Positions 1 through 13,207 of a stretch of 64,000 bases of DNA are shown piece after piece. This stretch comes from Ammonifex thiophilus. Its GTDB lineage: Bacteria > Bacillota > Desulfotomaculia > Desulfotomaculales > Ammonificaceae. The notes under the pieces were generated by a model. That model did no database searches. It was not told the DNA's origin and worked only from the letters and a program-made list of their open reading frames with translations. The DNA is taken from positions 1 through 64,000 of the forward strand of contig NZ_QSLN01000008.1 in the NCBI RefSeq assembly GCF_003368535.1. Direction: 5' to 3'. The first letter of the stretch is position 1. Each line of letters begins with the position of its first letter. Made by a program: the position numbers and the translations under genes.

Positions 1-1
1 G

Positions 2-70
2 CGAGGTCCGGTAACATCATTAACCAGAGCCCTCAAAGCTTTGAGCCGGAACATCGATCTTCTCTGGTAG
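2..70 (+). other. possible 3' end of an upstream gene
   Basis: The window opens inside an open frame that ends at TAG 68-70. Its last 22 residues look like an amphipathic helix rich in Leu, Arg and Lys and end in Asp-Leu-Leu-Trp. A second frame (from base 1) is open to TGA 118-120 but has a less protein-like composition and would run into the promoter region of the next gene. I cannot tell which of the two is real, and neither is long enough to name. Confidence 0.25.
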
Positions 71-144
71 TTCGTCCTGGTCCGGGGATGGTGGGGCTCG
101 AGACTCCTACAGTAGGTTGACACGATCGCTGGAGCTTGCGCAGG

Positions 145-174
145 TTGACACCGCAAGAAAAGGGCGGGGATAAT
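145..174 (+). promoter_or_regulatory. sigma-A-type promoter of pgi
   Basis: TTGACA (145-150), an 18-base spacer and GATAAT (169-174) give a good vegetative promoter. Transcription would begin near 181, about 24 bases before the chosen pgi start at 205, which argues against the longer reading frame beginning at 136. The decamer AGGTTGACAC that carries the -35 also occurs perfectly at 115-124, 28 bases upstream, but that copy has no matching -10. Confidence 0.6.
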
Positions 175-204
175 AAGAAAGTAGCGGTAAGGGGGTGTGG
201 TCGG

Positions 205-1548
205 GTGCTCAAAGTAGATGTAGGGCACTTTCTGGCCGGGGCCGAGGAAGAGTTGAAGATTTACCAGGAACCCTTCTTCCGCTTTCAGGAGCGTCTGGAC
301 TCCTGCGCTTATCCCTTCACCCTTTCTTTAGAGGAGGGGCGCAAGATCCCGGCGATGGAGGCGGTGGCCGAGCGCCTGCGCAGCGCTTACGAAACCTTTC
401 TGGTTTTAGGTATCGGCGGTTCTTCGCTAGGCATAAAGGCTTTGGTACAGTTTCTCAAAGGACCTTACTATAACCTCGCCGGCTCGCCCCGCCTTCTGGT
501 GCTGGATAACATTTCTCCTCACCTTGCGCGGCAGCTCACCGATTTGCTTGACTGGAGGAGAACAGGGCTTATCTACATAAGTAAGTCTGGTTCCACACCG
601 GAGACGGCAGCTAACTTCATATACTTCTACCAAGTTTACCGCGAGGCCGGGGGAAGACCGCAAGACCTGGTCTTTATTTGCGATCCGGGTGATAACGGTA
701 TGAACCGCATTGCCCGGGAGTTGGGGGCAGAAGTCTTTCATCTTCCACCGCCTTTGCCAGGGCGCTATTCGGTCCTTTCCCCGGTAGGACTTTTCCCGGC
801 TGCCTTGCTGGGAATCTCGGGGGAGGAGCTCTTAGAAGGGGCCAGACGGGTGCACGAAGTCCTTACGGCAAAGGGCCCGGAGACTAACCCCCTGTTCCTG
901 CTAGGAGGAGGCATCTGCTACTGGTCGGCGCGGGGGAAGAACATCCACGTGCTGTTTAATTACGAGACGCTTTTGAGCGAGTTTGGCTTTTGGTTTATGC
1001 AGTTGTGGGCCGAGAGTTTGGGAAAAAAGCTTTCTCTTACCGGTGCGGAGGTGCGGGCTGGTACGACCCCACTGGCCTGCGTGGGCACTACCGACCAGCA
1101 CTCTTTGCTCCAACTTTTCAAGGAAGGGCCGGATGACAAGATCTACGGCTTTGTCACTATCGAGGAGAAGCCGGAGGTCGTGCTTCCTTCTCTCTTTACC
1201 ACTGAGAAGGAGTACGCCTATTTCGGCGGGCGTACTCTAGGGGAGCAGCTGGCCGTGGAGCAGCTGGCCACCGAGATAAGTCTGGTGCGCGAGGGAAGGC
1301 CCTGCTACCACGTGGCGCTGCATGATGTTTCTCCTGCTTCTTTGGGAGCTCTCTTTTACTTCTTCGAAGCTTTGGTAGTCTTCGTAGCCGAGTGCTGGCA
1401 GGTCAACCCTTTCGACCAGCCCGGCGTGGAGGAGGGCAAGCAGATCACCTATGCCCTTATGGGGCGGAAGGATTACGAGGCGAGGCGCCCGCAGTTCGAA
1501 GCGTTGGTAGAGGAGTTTGTTCGCCGCCGCCGGATCTATACCGTATAG
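205..1548 (+). CDS. pgi: glucose-6-phosphate isomerase
   Basis: Cytoplasmic isomerase that interconverts glucose 6-phosphate and fructose 6-phosphate in glycolysis and gluconeogenesis. The 447-residue length fits the short Firmicute form of the family. A phosphosugar-binding Gly-Gly-Ser-Ser loop lies at residues 71-74. The segment with Ala-Glu-Ser-Leu-Gly-Lys and the TTDQHS motif are the PGI signatures, and SPASLG sits near the C-terminus. I chose GTG 205 because AAGGGGGTG precedes it by about 8 bases and because the promoter at 145-174 lies inside the longer frame from 136. It is followed 32 bases later by rapZ, so it may lead the same transcript. The function is secure and the exact start is inferred. 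Confidence 0.95.
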   Translation: MLKVDVGHFLAGAEEELKIYQEPFFRFQERLDSCAYPFTLSLEEGRKIPAMEAVAERLRSAYETFLVLGIGGSSLGIKALVQFLKGPYYNLAGSPRLLVLDNISPHLARQLTDLLDWRRTGLIYISKSGSTPETAANFIYFYQVYREAGGRPQDLVFICDPGDNGMNRIARELGAEVFHLPPPLPGRYSVLSPVGLFPAALLGISGEELLEGARRVHEVLTAKGPETNPLFLLGGGICYWSARGKNIHVLFNYETLLSEFGFWFMQLWAESLGKKLSLTGAEVRAGTTPLACVGTTDQHSLLQLFKEGPDDKIYGFVTIEEKPEVVLPSLFTTEKEYAYFGGRTLGEQLAVEQLATEISLVREGRPCYHVALHDVSPASLGALFYFFEALVVFVAECWQVNPFDQPGVEEGKQITYALMGRKDYEARRPQFEALVEEFVRRRRIYTV

Positions 1549-1580
1549 GCTAAAAAAGTGAAAGGGAGATAAGCTTAAAA

Positions 1581-2447
1581 GTGACCTGGCCGCGTCTGGT
1601 AATCATAACCGGTCTTTCAGGTGCGGGTAAGACCCAGGCCCTGCGTTGTCTGGAGGACCTGGGCTTTTTCTGCGTCGATAATCTTCCTCCCACACTCATC
1701 CCCACTTTTACCGAACTCTGCGCCCGGGCGGCGGTACCCATAAAAAAGGTGGCCCTAGTGGTGGATGTGCGTGGGGGGGAGCTTTTCGAAAAGGTTTTTG
1801 AAGTCCTCTCCCGCTTCGACCGGGAGGCTGTACCTTATGAGATAGTTTTTCTGGAGGCTTCGGACGAGGTACTGGTGCGCCGCTTTAAGGAAACGCGGCG
1901 CCCCCATCCTTTGGGAGGGGATCTTTTAAGCGCCATAAGGGAGGAGAGAAAAAGGCTTGAGGAGCTGCGGGGGCGAGCGCACAAGATAATCGATACCTCT
2001 AATCTGTCGGTAAGCCAGCTAAAGGAACAGCTGGCCAATCTCTTCGGCGACGTAGAGACTTTAAGGCGCTTCCGGATAACCCTTATGTCTTTCGGTTACA
2101 AATACGGCATCCCGCTGGATGCCGACCTCCTGATGGACGTTCGCTTCCTTCCCAACCCTCATTACGTGCCTCGTCTCAAAAACCTGACCGGAGAGGATCC
2201 AGAGGTAAAGGAGTACGTTTTTGCCTCGCCGGTCACAGGGGAGTTTATTGCCCGGTTCACCAGCCTGGTGGAGTTTCTAATTCCACTTTACATTAAAGAG
2301 GGTAAGGCCATGCTCACCATTGCGGTAGGCTGCACCGGGGGCAAGCACCGCTCGGTGGTAATAGTCAACCGCCTGGCCGAGATCCTTCGCAGCAAGGATT
2401 ACCAAGTGACGGTGCGCCACCGGGACGTAAACCGCGATTCGGCCTGA
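1581..2447 (+). CDS. rapZ: RapZ-family P-loop nucleotide-binding protein
   Basis: RapZ (YvcJ family) is a nucleotide-binding protein. In E. coli it acts as an RNase adaptor for GlmZ, while in Firmicutes it has GTPase/ATPase activity and a less clear role linked to competence and cell-wall metabolism. The 288-residue protein has the Walker A GLSGAGKT at residues 11-18 and the conserved C-terminal motif [10 protein letters not shown] that binds the amino-sugar ligand in E. coli RapZ. Start GTG 1581 follows GGGAG by 12 bases. In most Firmicutes it is followed by yvcK and whiA. Here yvcK is missing and a polysaccharide deacetylase gene begins 14 bases after the stop. Confidence 0.95.
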   Translation: MTWPRLVIITGLSGAGKTQALRCLEDLGFFCVDNLPPTLIPTFTELCARAAVPIKKVALVVDVRGGELFEKVFEVLSRFDREAVPYEIVFLEASDEVLVRRFKETRRPHPLGGDLLSAIREERKRLEELRGRAHKIIDTSNLSVSQLKEQLANLFGDVETLRRFRITLMSFGYKYGIPLDADLLMDVRFLPNPHYVPRLKNLTGEDPEVKEYVFASPVTGEFIARFTSLVEFLIPLYIKEGKAMLTIAVGCTGGKHRSVVIVNRLAEILRSKDYQVTVRHRDVNRDSA

Positions 2448-2461
2448 GGGGGGAAAAGAGA

Positions 2462-3298
2462 GTGCGGCGCTGGGCCTTGGTTGCCTTGGCGGGCGTGGGC
2501 TTGCTGGGCCTGCTTCTGTGGGGAGGGATGCGCTGGCTGGGGGCTAAGGAGTCTTCGGCTAGGAGCTCCAAGGCGCTCATCATTCTTATGTACCATAAGG
2601 TCAACCCCGACCCTCGGGCTGGGGGCTTGGGCCTGCGCGTGCCGCCGGAAAAGTTCGATTGGCAGATGCGCTACCTCAAGAACCACGGATACCACGTGGT
2701 GAGCATGGAGGAGGCTTATGCTTATCTCACCCAGGGGAAGCCCTTACCTCCCAAGCCGGTGGTAATCACTTTCGATGATGGCTATAAGGATAACTACCTT
2801 TATGCCTGGCCTATCTTGAAGCGCTACGGCTACCCTGCCACTATCTTCCTGGTGGCGGACGCAGTGGGGGGCTATAACTTTTTTGATGCCGATTACGGCC
2901 GGCAACCGCGCAACCAGATGCTTAACTGGCAGGAGATAAAGGAGATGGCAGCTTCAGGGAAGATAACCTTTGGCGCCCACACCATGACCCACCCGCGCCT
3001 TACCCAAGTGGATCCTGAGAGGCAACGCTACGAAATTTTCCGTTGCCGGGAAGTTCTGGCTCAGAAAATAGGGCGCCCGATAGATTTCTTTTCCTATCCC
3101 TACGGCGATTTCGATGCCCGGGTGGTGGAGCTGGTTAAGGAGGCAGGCTTCAAAGGAGCCGTCACCTGCGTGCAGGGAGTGAACTGGCCCGGCGCCGACC
3201 CCTACACTCTAAAAAGGGTGCGGGTTATGGGTTCTTACAGCGAGGCCAAATTCGTCCACGAACTGAAGCGTTACTTGGAAGAGCCCAAAGGTAGATAA
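2462..3298 (+). CDS. membrane-anchored polysaccharide deacetylase (NodB domain)
   Basis: Predicted carbohydrate esterase family 4 enzyme that removes acetyl groups from cell-surface glycans or peptidoglycan outside the membrane. The first 30 residues (basic start, then a Leu/Gly-rich segment) form an uncleaved anchor or signal. NodB motifs follow: a YHKV segment, TFDDGYKDN around residue 103 with the catalytic and metal Asp residues, HTMTHP with the two metal His residues, and FSYPYGDFD. Length is 278 residues. GTG 2462 lies 14 bases after rapZ, with a purine-rich GGGGGGAAAAGA just upstream. It occupies the slot normally held by yvcK. The substrate cannot be read from the sequence. Confidence 0.9.
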   Translation: MRRWALVALAGVGLLGLLLWGGMRWLGAKESSARSSKALIILMYHKVNPDPRAGGLGLRVPPEKFDWQMRYLKNHGYHVVSMEEAYAYLTQGKPLPPKPVVITFDDGYKDNYLYAWPILKRYGYPATIFLVADAVGGYNFFDADYGRQPRNQMLNWQEIKEMAASGKITFGAHTMTHPRLTQVDPERQRYEIFRCREVLAQKIGRPIDFFSYPYGDFDARVVELVKEAGFKGAVTCVQGVNWPGADPYTLKRVRVMGSYSEAKFVHELKRYLEEPKGR

Positions 3299-3341
3299 GC
3301 CGGGCCGGCGAGTTTTCCCCAGGCGAGGAGAGTGAGTTATA

Positions 3342-4292
3342 ATGGCATTAAGGAAAGAACCCAAGTATGTCTTACCTTTTGAGGCCAAAGTGAAGGCCGA
3401 GTTAGCCGGCCTTCTGCCAGAAAGTTCTTGCTGTTGCTGGAGCGAGTTGGCGGGATGGGCCAGGGTTGCCTCTCAAGTGGCGGAGGGTAAGCAGGGCAAG
3501 TACCTGATTATTAAGGCTCAAGGGGCCAACCTGGCGCGCAAGGCCTACCGTCTGCTACGGGCGGTGCTGGGGGAAACAGAGGAAATTTTAGTGGATAGGG
3601 CAAAGGGCTCTTTGAGCTCTTACCGGCTTAAGGTGCACCTGACCAATCCTGCCCTTCTGGTAAAGCTGGGTCTCAAGGACCGGTGGGGAAGGAAGGTCGT
3701 CGGTTTGCGCAAGTCCCTTCTGCGCCGGGAGTGTTGCCGCCGCGCCTACCTGCGGGGCCTTTTTCTAGGAGGGGGCTGGATAGGAGTAAAGGGAGGTTAC
3801 CAGTTGGAATTAGAGCTTCCCACCGGGGAGGCGGCGCAGGAAACGGTAGCCTTGCTGCAGCGCTTGGGGGTGAGGGCCCGCCGTCACTCCCGTCGCCCCA
3901 AGGTGGTCTACCTGAAACAAGGGGGAGCGGTGGCCGAGTGCCTGCGTCTCATGGGAGCCAGCGCCTCCCTCTTGGAACTGGAGAACACCCGGATCCTGCG
4001 AGAGGTCAGGGGTCAGGTGAACCGCCTGGTAAACTGCGAAACGGCCAACTTGGCGCGGACGGTGGAGGCGGCCCTCTCGCGCCGCAAGGAAATAGAGCAG
4101 CTGATCGCTTGGGTAGGGCTGGAGAACCTGCCTGCTCCCTTGCGCGAAGTGGCGGAGCTACGTCTTCGCTACCCGGAAGCCACCTTGAAGGAATTGGGGG
4201 AGCTCCTTCACCCTCCAGTTTCTAAGTCTTGCGTTAACCACCGTCTGCGGCGTCTTGCCGCTCTGGCGCGGGAGCTGAAAAAGGAAGGGTAA
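3342..4292 (+). CDS. whiA: WhiA DNA-binding protein
   Basis: WhiA joins a degenerate LAGLIDADG homing-endonuclease fold to a C-terminal helix-turn-helix. It controls division and sporulation genes in actinobacteria and affects division and chromosome segregation in Bacillus. The 316-residue protein has the N-terminal WhiA segment, the central fold (about residues 130-230) and the C-terminal helix-turn-helix with VSKSCVNHRLRRL near residue 295. The start ATG 3342 follows AGGAG by 11 bases. It sits 5 bases before rpoN and 43 bases after the deacetylase. The four cysteines at residues 29-32 (SSCCCW) are unusual for the family, but I attach no function to them. Confidence 0.95.
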   Translation: MALRKEPKYVLPFEAKVKAELAGLLPESSCCCWSELAGWARVASQVAEGKQGKYLIIKAQGANLARKAYRLLRAVLGETEEILVDRAKGSLSSYRLKVHLTNPALLVKLGLKDRWGRKVVGLRKSLLRRECCRRAYLRGLFLGGGWIGVKGGYQLELELPTGEAAQETVALLQRLGVRARRHSRRPKVVYLKQGGAVAECLRLMGASASLLELENTRILREVRGQVNRLVNCETANLARTVEAALSRRKEIEQLIAWVGLENLPAPLREVAELRLRYPEATLKELGELLHPPVSKSCVNHRLRRLAALARELKKEG

Positions 4293-4297
4293 GCTTT

Positions 4298-6723
<2,426 letters not shown>

Positions 6724-6747
6724 GAGAAAAAAGGAGTGTGAGGGCTC

Positions 6748-7929
6748 TTGGCCAAAAAGACGGTCCAGGACGTAGAGGTCAAGGGGAAAAGGGTGCTGGT
6801 AAGGGTAGACTTCAACGTCCCCTTGAAGGACGGAAAGGTGGCGGATGACACCCGGCTGCGAGCTGCTCTTCCCACCATTGAGTACTTGTGTCGGCAGGGA
6901 GCCAAGGTGATCCTGGTTTCTCACCTGGGGCGGCCCAAGGGGGGGCCCGATGAGTCTTTGCGCCTAGATCCGGTGGCGCGGCGCCTGGAGGAGTTACTGG
7001 GGCGGCCGGTGCGCAAGCTCGACTCCTGCGTGGGGCCGGAAGTGGAGGAAGCGGTGGCGGCTTTAAACCCCGGCGATGTGCTGCTTTTGGAGAACATCCG
7101 TTTCCACCCGGGGGAGACCAAAAACGACCCGGAGCTGGCCCAGGGCCTGGCCAAGCTTTGCGATCTCTACGTTAACGACGCCTTCGGTACGGCGCACCGG
7201 GCCCACGCTTCCACGGTAGGCGTGGCCAAGCTCCGCCCGGCGGTGGCTGGATTCCTAATGGCCAAGGAGATCGAAACCTTGAGCCGGCTCCTATCCTCTC
7301 CCGCTCGCCCCTTTGTGGCTCTCATAGGAGGGGCCAAGATCTCCGACAAGATCGGGGTGCTGCGCAACCTTCTCACTCGGGTGGATTCCCTGCTGATCGG
7401 TGGGGGCATGGCCAACACCTTTCTGGCGGCTCAAGGCTATAACCTGGGAAAGTCTCTCTTGGAGCCCGACCAACTGGAGCAGGCCCGCTCTATTATGGAG
7501 GAGGCTCGGGAGCGAGGGGTGAATCTGGTTCTCCCCCGCGATCTGGTGGTGGCGGCCAGCAAGGAACCAGGAGCCGAGTACCGAGTGGTGCCCGTTAGCG
7601 AGGTACCGGAGGGGTGGATGGCGCTCGATGTGGGACCAGCGACGGTGGAGGAGTTTTGCCGCATACTGGCCGAAGCCCGTACCATCTTCTGGAATGGCCC
7701 CTTGGGTTATTTCGAACAGCCTCCCTATGATGCGGGCACGGTAGCCGTGGCTCGTGCTTTGCCGGCTACGGCCGAAACCATAGTCGGCGGTGGGGACACG
7801 GTGGCGGCGGTGATGCGGGCTGGGGTAGCCGACCGGATAACCCATATTTCCACCGGTGGAGGAGCTTCTCTGGAGTTCCTGGAAGGGAAAGAACTGCCCG
7901 GCATCGCGGTGCTAGAGGACAAGGAATAA
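6748..7929 (+). CDS. pgk: phosphoglycerate kinase
   Basis: Transfers phosphate between 1,3-bisphosphoglycerate and ADP, the first ATP-yielding step of lower glycolysis; it runs in reverse in autotrophs. The 393-residue protein has the signature RVDFNVPL near residue 23, the HLGRPKG substrate loop, [11 protein letters not shown], and the nucleotide-binding C-terminal GGGDTVAA and [13 protein letters not shown] motifs. It starts at TTG 6748, supported by AAGGAG at 6731-6736. It lies 24 bases after gap and 12 bases before tpiA, in the same operon. Confidence 0.97.
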   Translation: MAKKTVQDVEVKGKRVLVRVDFNVPLKDGKVADDTRLRAALPTIEYLCRQGAKVILVSHLGRPKGGPDESLRLDPVARRLEELLGRPVRKLDSCVGPEVEEAVAALNPGDVLLLENIRFHPGETKNDPELAQGLAKLCDLYVNDAFGTAHRAHASTVGVAKLRPAVAGFLMAKEIETLSRLLSSPARPFVALIGGAKISDKIGVLRNLLTRVDSLLIGGGMANTFLAAQGYNLGKSLLEPDQLEQARSIMEEARERGVNLVLPRDLVVAASKEPGAEYRVVPVSEVPEGWMALDVGPATVEEFCRILAEARTIFWNGPLGYFEQPPYDAGTVAVARALPATAETIVGGGDTVAAVMRAGVADRITHISTGGGASLEFLEGKELPGIAVLEDKE

Positions 7930-7941
7930 GGTGGTGGGAGT

Positions 7942-9994
<2,053 letters not shown>

Positions 9995-10011
9995 AAATGG
10001 AGGGAGTTCAG

Positions 10012-10245
10012 ATGCTCAAGACGCTGGCGACCATAGTCTACGTGCTGGTATGCCTTCTACTTATCACGGTGATAATTATGCAATCGGGTCGGAGTGCCGG
10101 CCTTTCTGGAGCGATAGGTGGAGCGGCGGAAACCCTGTTGGGTAAGAAGAAGGGACTGGATGAATGGCTTGCCAGAGTTACTGTATGGCTGGCTATAGCC
10201 TTCGGTGGCCTTTCTTTGCTCCTGGTAGTGTGGCACCAGAGGTAA
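10012..10245 (+). CDS. secG: preprotein translocase subunit SecG
   Basis: Small membrane subunit of the SecYEG protein-export channel. The 77 residues form two transmembrane helices (about 5-23 and 55-73) joined by a Gly/Ser-rich loop with QSGRSAGLSGAIGGAAETLLGKK split across its conserved core. ATG 10012 is chosen over the in-frame ATG 9997 because GGAGGG (9999-10004) lies 7 bases before it. It is the last gene of the glycolytic operon, which is a common place for secG in Firmicutes, and is followed at once by a terminator. Confidence 0.95.
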   Translation: MLKTLATIVYVLVCLLLITVIIMQSGRSAGLSGAIGGAAETLLGKKKGLDEWLARVTVWLAIAFGGLSLLLVVWHQR

Positions 10246-10248
10246 ATA

Positions 10249-10279
10249 AGGCCCGCCCCGGAGATGGAGGGGCGGGCCT
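10249..10279. terminator. bidirectional terminator between secG and the pyrophosphatase gene
   Basis: A perfect 11-bp GC-rich stem (10249-10259 with 10269-10279) and a 9-base loop follow the secG stop within 4 bases. On the plus strand the stem is followed by CAAGTTTT. On the minus strand, after the convergent pyrophosphatase gene, it is followed by a TTATTTA tract. It ends both converging units. Confidence 0.85.
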
Positions 10280-10285
10280 CAAGTT

Positions 10286-11188
10286 TTACTGACAGTAAGC
10301 TTTTTCCACCGGCGGGGCTACCTGCTTCTTACGGGACATCACGCCGGGCAGCCACACCGAGTTCCCTTCGGGCTTTACACCGAAAGCCTTTTCAATGATG
10401 GCAGGGTCGCCGACAAAGTAAAGCTCCGTACCCTCTTTGATGATGTCGGTGGCCATGAAGATGACCATGTCATAGTTCTTACTTTCTTTAAGTTCCTTGA
10501 GGTAGTTGATGAACTCCTCCTGCCGCTCGTACACCTCGTTGATGTCCACCAGCTCCGTCTGTCCGATGCCCACTTTCTTACCGGCAAAGTCGTAATCTTT
10601 GAAGTCCACATGCACGACTTCAGCCACCGACTTGCCTTTGATGGAAGCCTTGGCCTTCTTAATGTCCACGCCGAACTGGTTGATATCGGCAATCCCGGCG
10701 ATCTGAGCTAGCTCGGCGGCAATGGCCTTGTCTTCCTCGGTGGTGGTGGGGGACTTGAAGACCACTGTGTCCGAGAGGATGGCCGCCAGCAGAAGCCCGG
10801 CGTAGGTGGGATTTTCCTTGATCTTATCCTTAAACATCTTGGCGATGACCGTAGCCGTGCTCCCCACCGGCTCTACATGGATGAAGATGGGATTGGGATA
10901 GTTGAAGTTCATCTTGTGATGGTCGATCACTTCTAGGATTTCGGCCTGGTCGTGGCCATCAACGCACTGCCCAGCTTCGTTGTGGTCCACCAATACCAGT
11001 TTCTTTCCGGCGGCGTTTTCCAGAAGTTCGGGTACCGGAACTTTGAAGTAGTCAAGGACATAGGCCGTTTCCTCGTTGATCTCCCCGGCCCGGGCCGGCT
11101 TGTAGCCCTTGAGCCCGGCGTAAACTATGGCCGAGCAGATACTGTCCGTGTCCGGGCTCTTGTGCCCGATGACGTAGACTTCGCTCAT
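10286..11188 (-). CDS. ppaC: manganese-dependent inorganic pyrophosphatase (DHH family)
   Basis: Family II pyrophosphatase: hydrolyses the diphosphate released by biosynthesis, with manganese or cobalt bound by a DHH core. The N-terminal HKSPDTDSICSAI motif (residues 8-20) and IDHHKMNF near residue 87 are the metal-binding signatures. The DHHA2 domain with the substrate-binding SRKKQ motif occupies the C-terminal third. At 300 residues it lacks the regulatory CBS insertion found in some relatives. Start ATG 11188 has an AGGAGGTGG ribosome site just upstream. It is transcribed alone, converging on the glycolytic operon. Confidence 0.96.
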   Translation of the reverse strand: MSEVYVIGHKSPDTDSICSAIVYAGLKGYKPARAGEINEETAYVLDYFKVPVPELLENAAGKKLVLVDHNEAGQCVDGHDQAEILEVIDHHKMNFNYPNPIFIHVEPVGSTATVIAKMFKDKIKENPTYAGLLLAAILSDTVVFKSPTTTEEDKAIAAELAQIAGIADINQFGVDIKKAKASIKGKSVAEVVHVDFKDYDFAGKKVGIGQTELVDINEVYERQEEFINYLKELKESKNYDMVIFMATDIIKEGTELYFVGDPAIIEKAFGVKPEGNSVWLPGVMSRKKQVAPPVEKAYCQ

Positions 11189-11285
11189 GAAACCACCTCC
11201 TGAAAAGGTCTTTAGTTAGTGAATATTTTCGCTATCTCGGTCCGTTTCCCTTCTTTAAGGGCAAAAATTTTTATCCCGGCTCAAC

Positions 11286-11315
11286 TTGTTCGCGCTTGGC
11301 CGCCGGCACTATAAT
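11286..11315 (+). promoter_or_regulatory. sigma-A-type promoter of rodA
   Basis: TTGTTC (11286-11291), an 18-base spacer and a perfect TATAAT (11310-11315). Transcription would start near 11322, between the two upstream candidate starts (11296, 11314) and ATG 11347, which favours 11347 as the rodA start. Confidence 0.55.
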
Positions 11316-11346
11316 GGAGCGCGAGGTGGTTGGGGTGGAAGGAAGA

Positions 11347-12480
11347 ATGTTTAGCCGCTTGAAGCGAAGTCTCGACTGGACGCTAATTGCCACCACCTTG
11401 CTGATAATATTATACGGCATGGTGGCTATATCCAGCGCTACCCACGCTACCAGCCCGTCCGTTTCTGATCCGCTGCTGTATGTGAAACGGCAGGTGGTCT
11501 GGGTGGTTCTGGGTTGGACGGCAGCTCTGGCGCTCATATCCTGGCGCTACGAGGAGTTGGCCCGCTACAGTTGGTGGGTGTACGGCGGCGCCTTTCTTAT
11601 GCTCCTGGCGGTACTAGCGGTGGGGCATGAGGCGCTAGGAGCCCAGCGCTGGATAAGGTTGGGTCCCTTTATCTTTCAGCCTTCGGAGTTCGCTAAGCTG
11701 GCGCTGGTGATAAGCTTGGGCAGCTTTCTGGCCCAGCGGGAAGGGAAGCTTCACAGATTAAAAGACCTGCTTCCCGTTTTCGCCTTCGTAGCCCCGCTTC
11801 TCCTTCTGGTGATGAAGCAGCCGGATCTGGGCACCTCTTTGGTTTTTGTCGCCATCACGGTGGGCATGCTTTACGTGGCGGGAGCGCCACCACGCCTGCT
11901 CCTCTCGCTGGTGGGGGGAGGGCTCTTCCTGGCCGTTGCTTGGGTATGGGCCCATTTTCGCTTCGGTGTCTGGATACCGATGAAGGAGTACCAACTCAAC
12001 CGCATAATCATTTTTCTCGACCCCTGGAGTGACTGGCAGGGAGCCGGCTACCATGTAATACAGTCACAGATAGCCATAGGTTCGGGTGGGATCTGGGGCC
12101 GAGGCCTTTATCAGGGTAGTCAGAGCCAGTTAAATTTTCTGCCGGAGCAGCATACCGACTTCATTTTCTCGGTAGTGGGGGAGGAGCTAGGCTTTTGCGG
12201 CTCCACCCTCTTGCTCCTTCTTTACTTCCTCCTGCTTTTCCGGGGGGTGAGGATAATGGTCGAGGCCAAAGACACCTACGGGCGCCTGCTGGCGGCGGGT
12301 ATCATCAGTATGATCGCTTTTCACGTATTCGTCAACGTGGGCATGACCATGGGTATCATGCCTGCCGCCGGCATTCCCTTACCCCTTTTCAGCTACGGAG
12401 GCAGCTCCATGATAGTGAATCTGGCGTCCATAGGCCTTTTGGAGAATATCTATCGGCGCAGCCGGCGCCTGCTCTTCTGA
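11347..12480 (+). CDS. rodA: SEDS peptidoglycan polymerase RodA
   Basis: SEDS-family glycosyltransferase that polymerises lipid II during side-wall elongation; about ten membrane helices. The 377-residue protein has family motifs SATHATSP after helix 1, FQPSEFAKL, the PEQHTDFIFSVVGEELGF loop near residue 275 and GGSSMIVNLASIG at the C-terminus. It is called RodA rather than FtsW because a second SEDS gene lies in the dcw cluster at 51121. This one stands outside any division cluster, and the split between the paralogues is inferred from context. ATG 11347 is preceded by GGAAGGA and fits the promoter. Confidence 0.88.
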   Translation: MFSRLKRSLDWTLIATTLLIILYGMVAISSATHATSPSVSDPLLYVKRQVVWVVLGWTAALALISWRYEELARYSWWVYGGAFLMLLAVLAVGHEALGAQRWIRLGPFIFQPSEFAKLALVISLGSFLAQREGKLHRLKDLLPVFAFVAPLLLLVMKQPDLGTSLVFVAITVGMLYVAGAPPRLLLSLVGGGLFLAVAWVWAHFRFGVWIPMKEYQLNRIIIFLDPWSDWQGAGYHVIQSQIAIGSGGIWGRGLYQGSQSQLNFLPEQHTDFIFSVVGEELGFCGSTLLLLLYFLLLFRGVRIMVEAKDTYGRLLAAGIISMIAFHVFVNVGMTMGIMPAAGIPLPLFSYGGSSMIVNLASIGLLENIYRRSRRLLF

Positions 12481-12482
12481 CC

Positions 12483-13154
12483 ATGCCCCTTTTCGACGCT
12501 TACGCCAGGCATTACGATGACTGGTACTCCACCCCCCGGGGGCGGCTGGCATGGGAGCTCGAGTGGCGGTGTTTGCAGAAGCTTCTTTCCCTTCGACCGG
12601 GGGAGAAAGTACTGGACGCCGGCTGTGGCACAGGCATAGTTTCCCGCGCCCTAGCGGCCGATGGAGCGGAGGTGACGGGGATAGACATTTCACCGGCCAT
12701 GCTGGCCGTGGCGCGGGAAAAAAGCGCCGGAACCGATATTACTTATCTAGAAGGAGACATAACTTCGCTTCCTTTCCCTGATGCTTCTTACGACGCCGTG
12801 GTCTGCTTTACCACCTTGGAGTTTGTGGCTGAGCCGGAAAGGGCTCTGGAGGAAATGTGGCGGGTTCTGAAGCCAGGGGGAAGGCTGATCGTGGGAGTGC
12901 TTAACCGCCAGAGCTCTTGGGCTCGGCGCCGTAAAGGCAAGGGGATTTTTGCCTACGCCCACTTTTACTCGGCTGAGGAGTTAGAGCGACTTATCCGAAA
13001 GCTTAACCCTCGACGGGTAAAGTGGCAGGGTGTTGTCTACTTCCCCCCTGAGCTCCCTTCTTGGCTCTTTTTCCTGGTTCCCCTCTTTGAGTTTCTTGGC
13101 CGACTTCTCTTTAGGCCGTTGGCTGCCGTGCTTATCTTCCGGGCTGAGAAGTGA
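12483..13154 (+). CDS. class I SAM-dependent methyltransferase
   Basis: Cytoplasmic methyltransferase of the UbiE/Methyltransf_11 type with unknown substrate. SAM motif I VLDAGCGTG lies near residue 42, an acidic GIDISPAMLAVA follows as motif II, and FPDASYDAVVCFTTLEF is motif IV. The ATG at 12483 starts 2 bases after the rodA stop. The frame is open further upstream inside rodA, but the fold begins here. Length is 223. A hydrophobic stretch near the C-terminus (PSWLFFLVPLFEFLGRLLF) may touch the membrane. It is probably co-transcribed with rodA. Confidence 0.85.
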   Translation: MPLFDAYARHYDDWYSTPRGRLAWELEWRCLQKLLSLRPGEKVLDAGCGTGIVSRALAADGAEVTGIDISPAMLAVAREKSAGTDITYLEGDITSLPFPDASYDAVVCFTTLEFVAEPERALEEMWRVLKPGGRLIVGVLNRQSSWARRRKGKGIFAYAHFYSAEELERLIRKLNPRRVKWQGVVYFPPELPSWLFFLVPLFEFLGRLLFRPLAAVLIFRAEK

Positions 13155-13165
13155 TTAGACACAAA

Positions 13166-13194
13166 AGGCCGGTGAGCTACGAAGCTCCCGGCCT
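13166..13194 (-). terminator. terminator of the tRNA-Leu gene
   Basis: A stem of GGCCGG/CCGGCC plus GAGCT/AGCTC with one bulged base and a 4-base loop lies 13 bases beyond the tRNA 3' end. On the minus strand it is followed by TTTTGTGT. It could also stop plus-strand transcription from the methyltransferase gene. Confidence 0.7.
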
Positions 13195-13207
13195 CTTAGA
13201 CTTAAAT

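Noticed and set aside
3683-4225. 180-codon open frame inside whiA
   Set aside because: It is a Pro/Gly/Arg-rich shadow of a well-supported whiA frame.
12195-12482. N-terminal extension of the methyltransferase frame inside rodA
   Set aside because: It lies in another frame of rodA, is rich in Arg, His and Pro, and the methyltransferase fold begins at ATG 12483.
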